From Pseudomonas sp. TH41 (GTDB lineage Bacteria > Pseudomonadota > Gammaproteobacteria > Pseudomonadales > Pseudomonadaceae), in the NCBI RefSeq assembly GCF_016650695.1, contig NZ_JAEKFH010000009.1:62001-126000 (forward strand): a DNA stretch of 64,000 nucleotides. The letters are read 5' to 3'. The notes beneath the pieces are model-generated. The model did not search any database. It saw only the letters and a list, made by a program, of their open reading frames with translations, and had not been told where the DNA came from. Positions 44,054 to 51,910 of this stretch are shown one piece after another (within the stretch, counting starts at the first letter, position 1; each line of letters begins with the position of its first letter). The position numbers were made by a program, and so were the translations under genes.

Positions 44054-45106
44054 TCAACCGCGTTGCGGGATGCCTTTTTGTCCCGCCTTGCGGTTGGGTG
44101 CCATGCCGTTGGCCAACAGGGTTTCTTCGATGCTTTGGTACTTCACACCGATGCGGTAGATCTCACGGGCTTCTTTGCCGGTGGCAATTTCGCGACCCAG
44201 TTCATGAGCGATGCGCACGGTTTGCTTGATCTGCGCAACCGAGCCGAAACGATCGCCCTTGTGATCAATGATAGTGTCTTCATTGCCCACACGCGGGTGC
44301 ATGCCCATGGCCATCGACATGGTGTTGAACGGCATTACGTTCTTGAGCAGCGACTCGGAGGTCAGCGTGCAGCCGTCCGGTGCGCGGTGGATGAAGTTGA
44401 AGAAGTTGAACGGATTAGGGCCGTCGAAACCGCCGCCAATGCCGATCCAGGTCAGGTTCAGCGGGCCCATGTACACGCCCCTACGCACCAGGCGTTCGAG
44501 GGTTTCCATGGCATGCATGCCGGTCAGCTGGAAGTGCGGCTGGATGTCGTTGTCCATCAGTCGCTTGAGGTGTTCGGCAACCCAGGCTGGGCCGGCCGGT
44601 ACGGTCATCTCGCTGTAAGCTGCCTGAAAAGCCGGATTGGCCAGGGAGGTGCCTTCCAGGTATTCCGGATACAGCAGCTCCATGATGTTCATCTGGGTGG
44701 TGTTGATCGCAACGGTAACCTGATCCGGTTTTGGCGTCAGCTCAGCCAGCATGTGGCGGGTATCGTCGGACAGCCACTTGGCCGCTTCGCCATCGCTTTC
44801 CGGGGCGAAGGAAATCGAGCCGCCAACCTGGATGATCATGTCTGGCACGGCTTCGCGCACACCGGCGATCAGCTCGTTGAATTTGGACAGGCGCTTGGAG
44901 CCCTTGCCGTCCAGTTCCCGCACGTGCAGGTGCAAGACGGTTGCACCGGCTTCGTAGCAATCGACCGCCTTCTGCACCTGCTCATCCATGGTCAGGGGGA
45001 TGTCTTCGGGAAAATCTTCCGGCATCCATTCAGGGCCGTATGGGGCGACGGTGATCACCACCTTTTCCATGTTTTCCGGGTGCAGCGAATCGTCGAAGAA
45101 TTGCAT
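44054..45106 (-). CDS. BKACE-family beta-keto acid cleavage enzyme (DUF849)
   Basis: 350 residues. The Zn-binding HLHVRE (about 59-64), QVGGSISF, TGMHAMETLERLVRRGVY and VRIAHELGREIAT match 3-keto-5-aminohexanoate cleavage enzyme relatives, which condense a beta-keto acid with acetyl-CoA and split it into a CoA thioester and acetoacetate. It is somewhat longer than Kce (~275 residues). BKACE subfamilies act on varied beta-keto acids, including dehydrocarnitine; which applies here cannot be told. Confidence 0.85.
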   Translation of the reverse strand: MQFFDDSLHPENMEKVVITVAPYGPEWMPEDFPEDIPLTMDEQVQKAVDCYEAGATVLHLHVRELDGKGSKRLSKFNELIAGVREAVPDMIIQVGGSISFAPESDGEAAKWLSDDTRHMLAELTPKPDQVTVAINTTQMNIMELLYPEYLEGTSLANPAFQAAYSEMTVPAGPAWVAEHLKRLMDNDIQPHFQLTGMHAMETLERLVRRGVYMGPLNLTWIGIGGGFDGPNPFNFFNFIHRAPDGCTLTSESLLKNVMPFNTMSMAMGMHPRVGNEDTIIDHKGDRFGSVAQIKQTVRIAHELGREIATGKEAREIYRIGVKYQSIEETLLANGMAPNRKAGQKGIPQRG

Positions 45107-45182
45107 GAGTGACTCCTATTATTATGATTGCGGACCCGGCGGGCGATGCCGGGCAAGCGGATATACGAGTACGAAAGGCTGA

Positions 45183-46031
45183 TCAGTAGGTCTTGTCGCC
45201 GATGATGCCGGCACGATCCATCTTGCGATGGCATGGCGGGTAATCCATGACGGCGTAGTGCTGAGTACTGCGGTTGTCCCAGATGGCAATGCTGTTCGGC
45301 TTCCAACGCCAGCGCACCTGATACTCGGGGATGTAGGCCTGGCTGATCAGGTAGCGCAACAGCTCGCCGGCACCCGGGTTGGCGTCCTGGCCGAAGCGCA
45401 CCCGCCCAGCGGTGTGGTAGTTGCTGAAATGGGTGGTGAACGCGTTGACGAACAGCACCTTTTCGCCGGTTTCCGGGTGGGTACGCACCACCGGGTGCTC
45501 GGGGTCCGGGTACATCGCCTTGAGCGCCAGACGCTTGTCGATCGGCATGGCCGCACCGAAGCTGGCCTCGATGCTGTGCCGGGCACGCAAGTCGGCAATC
45601 TTCGCCTTCACGTCATCGGGCAGACGTTCATAAGCCACCACCATATTCGCCCACATGGTGTCGCCCCCTACGGGCGGGCACTCCACGCAACGCAACACGC
45701 AACCCATCGGCGGTGCCTCGCGCCAGGTGGCATCGGTGTGCCAGGCGTTTTCGTAGCGGTCAATCGGTTGGTCCGGATTTTTGTAGATACGCACCAACCC
45801 CGGGTGATCCGGGTCACTGCCCGCTACCGGATGGTCCTCCAGCTCGCCAAAGCGACGGGCGAATGCCACGTGCTCGGCGCGACTGATGTCCTGGTCACGC
45901 AAAAACACCACTCGGTGCTTGAGCAACTGGGCACGAATCTCGGCAAAAAGACCGTCGTCATGGATCGCGTCGGCGAGGTTGACGCCGACTATTTCCGCGC
46001 CGATGTTGCAGGTCAATTGTTCGACTTTCAT
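45183..46031 (-). CDS. TauD/TfdA-family Fe(II)/2-oxoglutarate dioxygenase
   Basis: 282 residues from ATG 46031 (AGGGAG upstream; an in-frame extension to 46124 lacks support and would run back toward the upstream gene end). The metal ligands His98 and Asp100 in AWHTDATW and His258 in NRSTQHYAVMDY, plus the Arg in HRKMDR that binds 2-oxoglutarate, are present. It hydroxylates an unactivated carbon beside a heteroatom (taurine, phenoxyacetate, quaternary amines). It is 13 bases after the quinone oxidoreductase gene. Confidence 0.9.
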   Translation of the reverse strand: MKVEQLTCNIGAEIVGVNLADAIHDDGLFAEIRAQLLKHRVVFLRDQDISRAEHVAFARRFGELEDHPVAGSDPDHPGLVRIYKNPDQPIDRYENAWHTDATWREAPPMGCVLRCVECPPVGGDTMWANMVVAYERLPDDVKAKIADLRARHSIEASFGAAMPIDKRLALKAMYPDPEHPVVRTHPETGEKVLFVNAFTTHFSNYHTAGRVRFGQDANPGAGELLRYLISQAYIPEYQVRWRWKPNSIAIWDNRSTQHYAVMDYPPCHRKMDRAGIIGDKTY

Positions 46032-46044
46032 GGCAGGGACTCCC

Positions 46045-47025
46045 TTAAATGACGAAAATCGACGAGCCTGTGGTCTTGCGCGATTCCAGGTCACGATGGG
46101 CCTGCACGGCATCCTGCAAGGCATAGTGCTGGTTGATCTCGATCTTGATTCGACCGCTGCCGACGTGGTCGAACAATTCGCCAGCCAGTGCGGCTTTTTC
46201 CGCAGGGGCGGCGATGTAATCGGCCAAGGCCGGGCGAGTCAGGAACAACGAGCCTTTCATCGCCAGCAGTACCGGATCGAACGCCGGGATCGGGCCGGAT
46301 GCCGTGCCCACGCAGACCATCAGGCCACGGCGTTTGAGCGAATCCAGCGAGCCCATGAAGGTATTCTTGCCGACGCTGTCGAACACCACGTTAACGCCGA
46401 CACCGTCAGTCAGTTCGCGAACGCGTTGGGCGACGTCTTCATGGCTGTAATTGATGACATGGTCGCAGCCGTGCGCCCGGGCGATTTCGCCCTTCACATC
46501 GGTGGACACCGTGCCGATGACCGTCAGGCCCAGCAGCTTGGCCCACTGCGAAACGATCAGACCGACACCACCGGCGGCTGCATGCAGCAAAATGCTGTCG
46601 CCCACCTTGAAATCATAAATGCGCCGCATCAGATACGACGACGTCAAGCCCCGCATGGTCATCGCAGCGGCGGTCTCGAAACTGATGGTTTCCGGGAGTT
46701 TGATCAGCGGCGCGGCCGAGATCAGGCGTTCAGTGCTGTAGGCACCCAGGGTGTTGAGAAAACCGGTGTAGGTGACGCGATCACCGACTTGTACGTTGGT
46801 CACACCCTCGCCGACGGCCTGGACCACACCGGAAGCCTCGACGCCCATGCCGTTGGGCATCGGGATCGGATAAGTGCCGTTGCGAAAATAGGTGTCGGCG
46901 TAGTTGAGGCCGACGGCCACATGGCGCAGACGAACCTGGCCGGGACCCGGCTCGCCGACCTCGACGTCTTCATAGCGCAAGACTTCGGGACCACCTGTTT
47001 CGTTGAAACGTACGGCTTTGGCCAT
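46045..47025 (-). CDS. Zinc-independent quinone oxidoreductase (MDR superfamily)
   Basis: 326 residues. QVRLRHVAVGLNYADTYFRNG and the NADPH-binding VGDSILLHAAAGGVGLIVSQWAK are typical of QOR/CrtA-type quinone reductases, and structural zinc cysteines are absent. It leads the minus-strand operon, whose promoter region shares a 17-bp motif with the promoter of the nearby AraC gene. Confidence 0.9.
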   Translation of the reverse strand: MAKAVRFNETGGPEVLRYEDVEVGEPGPGQVRLRHVAVGLNYADTYFRNGTYPIPMPNGMGVEASGVVQAVGEGVTNVQVGDRVTYTGFLNTLGAYSTERLISAAPLIKLPETISFETAAAMTMRGLTSSYLMRRIYDFKVGDSILLHAAAGGVGLIVSQWAKLLGLTVIGTVSTDVKGEIARAHGCDHVINYSHEDVAQRVRELTDGVGVNVVFDSVGKNTFMGSLDSLKRRGLMVCVGTASGPIPAFDPVLLAMKGSLFLTRPALADYIAAPAEKAALAGELFDHVGSGRIKIEINQHYALQDAVQAHRDLESRKTTGSSIFVI

Positions 47026-47099
47026 GCTTTTTATTCTCCAGTCTGCAATATTTTGGCGTTTTGCGTTGATTGGACTTTAGGTCAGCACGCTGACTGATC

Positions 47100-47137
47100 G
47101 CTTTTCATCAGACGACAATGACTTTTCATTTCATGAC
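47100..47137. promoter_or_regulatory. Tandem motif shared with the AraC gene promoter
   Basis: ACTTTTCATTTCATGAC at 47121-47137 is identical to the copy at 39178-39194. A partial copy (12 of 17 bases, starting GCTTTTCAT) lies at 47100-47116, 21 bases away, two helical turns. The palindrome GTCAGCACGCTGAC at 47081-47094 lies just left. The block sits between the divergent quinone oxidoreductase and outer-membrane-factor genes and could control either or both. Confidence 0.6.
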
Positions 47138-47200
47138 AAAGGTGCCTGGCTGCTCTAGCCGTCTATGCTCCCACTGATCATCCTTTGTGGATCCCCAGTG

Positions 47201-48757
47201 ATGCATTCACGCACCGCCAAGCTGATACGGTCGGGCTCATTTCTTCTGTTTGGGGGACTCGCCCTCAGCGGTTGCGTGCGGCTGGGGCCGGACTTCCAGC
47301 CACCGGGTGAAGAATGGAGCAAACACTGGGACTCCCCTGCCCTCGAACAATCCAGCCGACGGGGCCCGAACCCGGACATCCGTCAGTGGTGGAACGTGTT
47401 TGCAGATCCGGTGCTCGACCGCCTGATTGCCGAATCGGATGCGCACAATTCCAGCCTGAAAATCGCCGGTCTGCGCGTCATGGAAGCCCGTGCACAACTG
47501 GGCATTGCCCAGGCCGGGCTTTACCCGCAACTGCAGCAGGCCAGCGCCGACAGCCTCTACGTCAACCGCAGGCAATCCGGTGGGAGTAATCCTCAGGACA
47601 GCCATTTCTGGCAATACAGCGCGGGGTTTGATATCGGTTGGGAACTGGATTTCTGGGGGCGCTTCAGTCGCGCCATCGAGTCGTCGGATGCCAGCTATTT
47701 CGCGGCACAGGCCAACTACGAAGACGTCCTCGTACTGCTGCGGGCGCAGGTGGCCGATACCTATTTTTCGTTGCGCACCACCGAAGCCCGTCTACGCGTC
47801 GCCCGGGAAAACGCCAGGCAACAAAAGCGTAACTTCGAGATTACCGAAAAGCTGTTCAACAGCGGCCAGCAAGCCGAACTCGACCTGCAACAAGCGAAGA
47901 CCCAATACCTGGGCACGCTGAGCACCATCCCTGACCTTGAGGACCAGATACATCGCACCCGCAATGCCTTGGCTGTATTGATTGGTCAGCCTCCAGGCGG
48001 ACTGCCGCAGTTGCTCGAAAATGAAGGACTGATCCCGCTGGTCGACCGCGCTGTACTCCAGGATGTGCCGGCCAATCTACTGCAGCGTCGTCCAGATGTT
48101 CGCGCCGCCGAGTTGAATGTCGCCGCGCAGTCGGCGCTAATCGGTGTCGCCGAAAGCGATTTCTATCCGTCACTGACGTTGCTAGGCAGCATCGTCTGGT
48201 CGGCGGACACACTCAATGGTACTTCCAGGACGCTGGATTTGATCGGCGGTCCCAGCGTGCGCTGGAACGTGTTCGATCACGGTCAGATCAGCAACAACGT
48301 GCGTGTCCAGGATGCGCGTTTGCAGCAGCTGATCGAGGCCTATCGGGACCAGGTCCGTCAGGCTGCACGCGAGGCTGACGATGCCGCCAGCGGCCTGATC
48401 AAATCCCTGGAGCGCGAACGCATCCTGCGTGAGGCCTCAGTGGCGGCCAAGCGTTCGCTGGTGTTGGCCAGCGTCCAGTATCGGGAAGGCTATTCGGATT
48501 TCCAGCGGGTACTGGATGCGCAGCGAGCGTTACTCGATCAACAAGACAACTACCTGATTGCCCGCGGCAATGCCGTGAGCAATGTGATTGCCTTATACAA
48601 AGCATTGGGCGGTGGATGGTACAGCGGCCAGCCCAAAGTGGATCAGGCCACCCGCCAGCAAATGGAAAAACGCACGGACTGGGGCGGTTTACTGGAAGAA
48701 CCCGCCGCTGCACAGCCAGCCTTTCCTCTCCCGCAGAAGGTAAAAGAAGATGAGTGA
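47201..48757 (+). CDS. Outer-membrane efflux channel (NodT/FusA-type lipoprotein)
   Basis: 518 residues from ATG 47201, where a lipoprotein signal (FLLFGGLALSGC) begins; ATG 47165 would prepend twelve residues. OMF hallmarks are RLGPDFQPPG, QWWNVFADPVLDRLI, DIGWELDFWGRFSR and NLLQRRPDVRAAE. It is first in a three-gene set with an HlyD protein and a DUF2955 protein, overlapping the next gene by eight bases. Confidence 0.9.
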   Translation: MHSRTAKLIRSGSFLLFGGLALSGCVRLGPDFQPPGEEWSKHWDSPALEQSSRRGPNPDIRQWWNVFADPVLDRLIAESDAHNSSLKIAGLRVMEARAQLGIAQAGLYPQLQQASADSLYVNRRQSGGSNPQDSHFWQYSAGFDIGWELDFWGRFSRAIESSDASYFAAQANYEDVLVLLRAQVADTYFSLRTTEARLRVARENARQQKRNFEITEKLFNSGQQAELDLQQAKTQYLGTLSTIPDLEDQIHRTRNALAVLIGQPPGGLPQLLENEGLIPLVDRAVLQDVPANLLQRRPDVRAAELNVAAQSALIGVAESDFYPSLTLLGSIVWSADTLNGTSRTLDLIGGPSVRWNVFDHGQISNNVRVQDARLQQLIEAYRDQVRQAAREADDAASGLIKSLERERILREASVAAKRSLVLASVQYREGYSDFQRVLDAQRALLDQQDNYLIARGNAVSNVIALYKALGGGWYSGQPKVDQATRQQMEKRTDWGGLLEEPAAAQPAFPLPQKVKEDE

Positions 48758-49874
48758 CACCGAGCAGCCTTCTCCCGAGCCACCAGCGCCGGCCACCGAT
48801 CCTTCAAAAAAAGGCCTGCAGTGGGTGTTGGCGCTGATTTTCCTCAGCCTGGTCTGGTACTTGCTGGCTGACCGCTTTACGCCTTACACGCAACAGGCTC
48901 GGGTGGGTGCCTTCGTCATTCCGGTGGCCTCGGAGGTAGCGGGCCGGGTGACCCGCGTGAACGTGCGCAACAACCAGGACGTCAAGGCGGGCGATGTGCT
49001 GTTTGAGGTGGACCCGCAGCCCTATCAAATCGCCGTCGACCGAGCGCGCGCGGACCTTGAATCGACACGCCGTCAGATCGGCGCCAGTACCGCCGGCATT
49101 GCCTCGGCACAAGCCTCGCTGCGAGCGGCCCAAGCCAATGAACTCAAGGCGAAACAGGACAATCAGCGTCTTGAAGGCTTGTACCGCGAGGACCCTGGAA
49201 CCATTTCCGTGCGGCTGCTTGAGGTGTCTCGCGCCAACCGCGAACAGGCCACCAGTCAGGTGGCCGCCGCCCGTGCCGAGGTGCAGCGGGCGCGCGAACA
49301 AGAAGGCGGCAGTGACGAAGACAACGCCAAGCTGCGCAGCGCGGCCACGGCGTTATCCAAAGCCGAACTGGACTTGTCCAACACGCAGATACGCGCACGT
49401 TCAGCAGGGCTGATTACCGATCTTCGCACCGACGCCGGACAATTCGCTGCAGCGGGCAGCCCGGTGATGACCCTGATCGCGATCCACGATGTGTGGATCA
49501 GTGCGGACATGACCGAGAACAACCTGGGGCTGGTCGCCGTCGGCACACCGGTGCGGATTGTGCTCGACGCGTTGCCGGGCGACACGTTCGAGGGCCGCGT
49601 GCGCAGTGTCGGCTTTGGTGTCAGTGTCGGTCAGCCAACCCCGCCCGGCAGCCTGCCGAGCGTACAGAACAGCCGTGACTGGCTGCGTCCGGCACAGCGC
49701 TTTCCGGTGATTATCGAATTTTCCGAAGACTCGATGAACACGCTGCGCGACAGTCGCGCCATCCGGGCTGGCGGGCAGGCCGAAGTCATGGCCTTCCCGA
49801 CTCAGGGCAACCCGTTGAATGTGCTAGGCCGCGTGTTTTTCGGGTTCATGAGCTGGCTGAGCTATGCCTATTAA
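48750..49874 (+). CDS. HlyD-family membrane fusion protein
   Basis: 374 residues: one N-terminal membrane anchor (WVLALIFLSLVWYLLA, about 25-40), lipoyl half VAGRVTRVNVRNNQDVKAGDVLFEVDPQPY, a coiled-coil hairpin, second lipoyl half and beta barrel (ADMTENNLGLVAVGTPVRI). The EmrA/AaeA-like pattern fits pairing with a DUF2955/FUSC-type inner-membrane protein rather than an RND pump. It overlaps the next gene by 11 bases. Confidence 0.9.
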   Translation: MSDTEQPSPEPPAPATDPSKKGLQWVLALIFLSLVWYLLADRFTPYTQQARVGAFVIPVASEVAGRVTRVNVRNNQDVKAGDVLFEVDPQPYQIAVDRARADLESTRRQIGASTAGIASAQASLRAAQANELKAKQDNQRLEGLYREDPGTISVRLLEVSRANREQATSQVAAARAEVQRAREQEGGSDEDNAKLRSAATALSKAELDLSNTQIRARSAGLITDLRTDAGQFAAAGSPVMTLIAIHDVWISADMTENNLGLVAVGTPVRIVLDALPGDTFEGRVRSVGFGVSVGQPTPPGSLPSVQNSRDWLRPAQRFPVIIEFSEDSMNTLRDSRAIRAGGQAEVMAFPTQGNPLNVLGRVFFGFMSWLSYAY

Positions 49875-50907
49875 TCGCCGGCCTGATGAGCACAATCCCC
49901 GGGCTCAGCGCGCGCTGCGTCTGGCCGCAGGCACGGCACTGTGCCTCGCTGTCAGTTACGGCCTGGGGTTGCCGATCCCGTTTCTTGCACCGGTACTGTG
50001 TGTGTTGTTGCTGGGCACGCTCAATCGGCCGCTGCCGTTCAAGGTTGGACTGGTGCTCGCACTGGCCGCGATGTTGATCACGGGCGTCGGCTTGATGTTG
50101 ATTCCAGTCCTGCGCTACTACCCCTTCACGGGTGTGCTGCTGATCGGCGTCAGCTTATTCCTGGCCTTTGGTTTTGGGCTGCGCGGCGGTAACAACTTGC
50201 TCGTGACCTTTCTGGTGATTGGTTTGACCATGATTTCTTCGGCAGGCGTGGCCGATTTTGACCTGGCGATGATGGTGATTGGTGCACTGGTCAAGGGGCT
50301 GCTCCTTGCCGTCATGGTGGTGGCTTTAAGTCATCGGCTGTTTCCAGAACCGGCCAATGCCCCGTCGCCACCGCCCGCCCCGGCCCTGTCGCCTGACGAG
50401 GTGACCAGGATTGCGCTGCGTGCCACCCTGATTGTGTTGCCAACGTTCCTGCTGGCGTTGATCGACCCCGCCAGCTATCTGCCGATTATCCTGAAGGCCG
50501 TCAGCCTGGGTCAGCAAAGCGAAACAACGACTGCCCGCAACGCCGGTCGCGAGCTGATCGGATCGACGTTGCTCGGTGGGCTGTTGGCCATCCTGTTCTG
50601 GTGCGCCCTCAGTCTGTTTGTCCATCTGTGGATGTTCTTTCTGTGGATGCTGCTGTTCGGCCTGGTGCTGGCGCGCAAGCTCTATGCCTTGACCCCGACG
50701 CGACAAACCCCTGGGTTCTGGCTCAACACCCTGATTACGCTGATTATCCTGCTGGGCCAGTCGGTTCAGGACAGCGCGGCGGGAAAAGACGTGTACACCG
50801 CTTTTGCAGTGCGCATGGGGTTGTTCATCTTCGTGACGCTCTACGCCTGCCTGATGGTCCATTTGCTCGATCAGCGTCAGCAAAAAGACGTTCAAGGGTT
50901 GACCTGA
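49864..50907 (+). CDS. DUF2955 inner-membrane protein (FUSC-like)
   Basis: 347 residues with about ten membrane helices in two halves separated by a Pro-rich cytoplasmic segment (PANAPSPPPAPALSP, about 161-175). The membrane halves (LRLAAGTALCLAVSYGLGLPIPFLAPVL) resemble aromatic-acid exporter AaeB/FUSC halves without the long soluble domain. It is probably the inner-membrane part of a tripartite exporter. Its end overlaps a convergent gene by 16 bases. Confidence 0.85.
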   Translation: MPINRRPDEHNPRAQRALRLAAGTALCLAVSYGLGLPIPFLAPVLCVLLLGTLNRPLPFKVGLVLALAAMLITGVGLMLIPVLRYYPFTGVLLIGVSLFLAFGFGLRGGNNLLVTFLVIGLTMISSAGVADFDLAMMVIGALVKGLLLAVMVVALSHRLFPEPANAPSPPPAPALSPDEVTRIALRATLIVLPTFLLALIDPASYLPIILKAVSLGQQSETTTARNAGRELIGSTLLGGLLAILFWCALSLFVHLWMFFLWMLLFGLVLARKLYALTPTRQTPGFWLNTLITLIILLGQSVQDSAAGKDVYTAFAVRMGLFIFVTLYACLMVHLLDQRQQKDVQGLT

Positions 50908-51350
50908 TACCCCTTCCCTTGCAGGCAACTGGAATAGGCTGTCGAGCTGGTCGCGGCACTGGTTTTCTGCTGCGCCCGGCGCTCTTGACGCTGGCGGGCG
51001 CCACCGACCACCGCGCCCGCCGCTGCGGTGCCTTTTGCCTGGTTCTGGCGGTAGTCCTGCTTGGTGTCATCATTGGCGCGATCATAAAACTCGTCATGTT
51101 GACGTCCGCGCACCTCGGCCCCCGCCGCCCCGGCAGCGGCCCCCACCGCGGCCCCCTTCAGCCTCCCACCGGCAGGAGGCGCCGCCGTCGTCGAGGCACT
51201 CTGACTGGCCGCGATGTTGTGGCAATCGGTGATGTCCGCCTGGGTTTGTTGTGAACTCTGCCCTTTCATCGGCACCACCGTTTCGGCCCATCCCTGGACA
51301 CTGAATACCGACAATGCGACGAACAGACTGATGGGCGATAACCTTTTCAT
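50892..51350 (-). CDS. Exported protein with glycine-zipper segment
   Basis: 152 residues with signal peptide (ISLFVALSVFSVQGWA). Two Gly/Ala-rich segments are seen (GGRLKGAAVGAAAGAAGAEVRG and GTAAAGAVVGGARQRQ), the pattern of glycine-zipper YMGG-type proteins. Two Cys (C43 in ITDCHNI and SSCLQGKGY near the C-terminus) could form a disulfide. It is convergent and overlapping with the DUF2955 gene. Confidence 0.75.
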   Translation of the reverse strand: MKRLSPISLFVALSVFSVQGWAETVVPMKGQSSQQTQADITDCHNIAASQSASTTAAPPAGGRLKGAAVGAAAGAAGAEVRGRQHDEFYDRANDDTKQDYRQNQAKGTAAAGAVVGGARQRQERRAQQKTSAATSSTAYSSCLQGKGYQVNP

Positions 51351-51434
51351 GATGATCTCCGGATGAGCGTGGTTCTCACCCTGAAAGATTGTAGATCACC
51401 CTGCCTCCCCCACCCGTTGATGATCGGCGTCGCG

Positions 51435-51612
51435 CTACACCTCCATCACCAATCGGTCTTCGACCCATCGCACCGACACTGGCTCCAGGTGCGCGCCCTT
51501 ACAGGGCCCGTCGATGCAGTGGCCGTCTTCGAAACGAAACATCGCGCTGTGATGAGCGCACATCAGGACCGTGCCGCAGGGTTGCTGCACAGACCCATGC
51601 ACGAATACTCAT
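51435..51612 (-). pseudogene. Truncated Rieske ferredoxin remnant
   Basis: Reading on the minus strand gives CGTVLMCAHHSAMFRFEDGH, then CIDGPCKGAHLEPVSV and a stop (51437-51435). That is the second half of a Rieske [2Fe-2S] domain with its C-x-x-H ligand pair (CAHH) and the typical C-terminal GPC segment. The first C-x-H ligand pair is missing. An ATG at 51612 with AAGGAAGGCAGG upstream opens a different frame (MSIRAWVCAATL), so a deletion plus frameshift has destroyed the gene. Confidence 0.6.
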
Positions 51613-51910
51613 ACCTGCCTTCCTTATTTTTATTAGGCGCCAGACCCTCGAGAGGGCGGAAGTCCGAAAGCAAGGTATGACGTTGAAATGTCTGACTTGA
51701 TGAGCCCTGGCTTGGGGCTCCACCCGACCGCTGGCGGATCGTAGTGTTCGGCGTAATGGAGGCTACAAGCCCGTCACCACGCCAACAATTCCATTCTCGG
51801 CGACTTCAGTGTTTGCGTATTCAGAACAATCACCCCCATTGGGGAACTATTTTTCGCATCGGCACCCGCCATGGCCTAACCTCAATGGCTAAAGTCGCTG
51901 GAGCATGCCC
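51613..51910. other. Intergenic region before the MscS-type gene, no gene seen
   Basis: About 300 bases with no recognisable product in any frame. It should contain the promoter of the mechanosensitive channel gene; no clear operator was seen. Confidence 0.35.

Noticed and set aside
43880..45112. A 410-codon plus-strand open frame
   Set aside because: It is antisense to the BKACE gene and part of the MFS gene.
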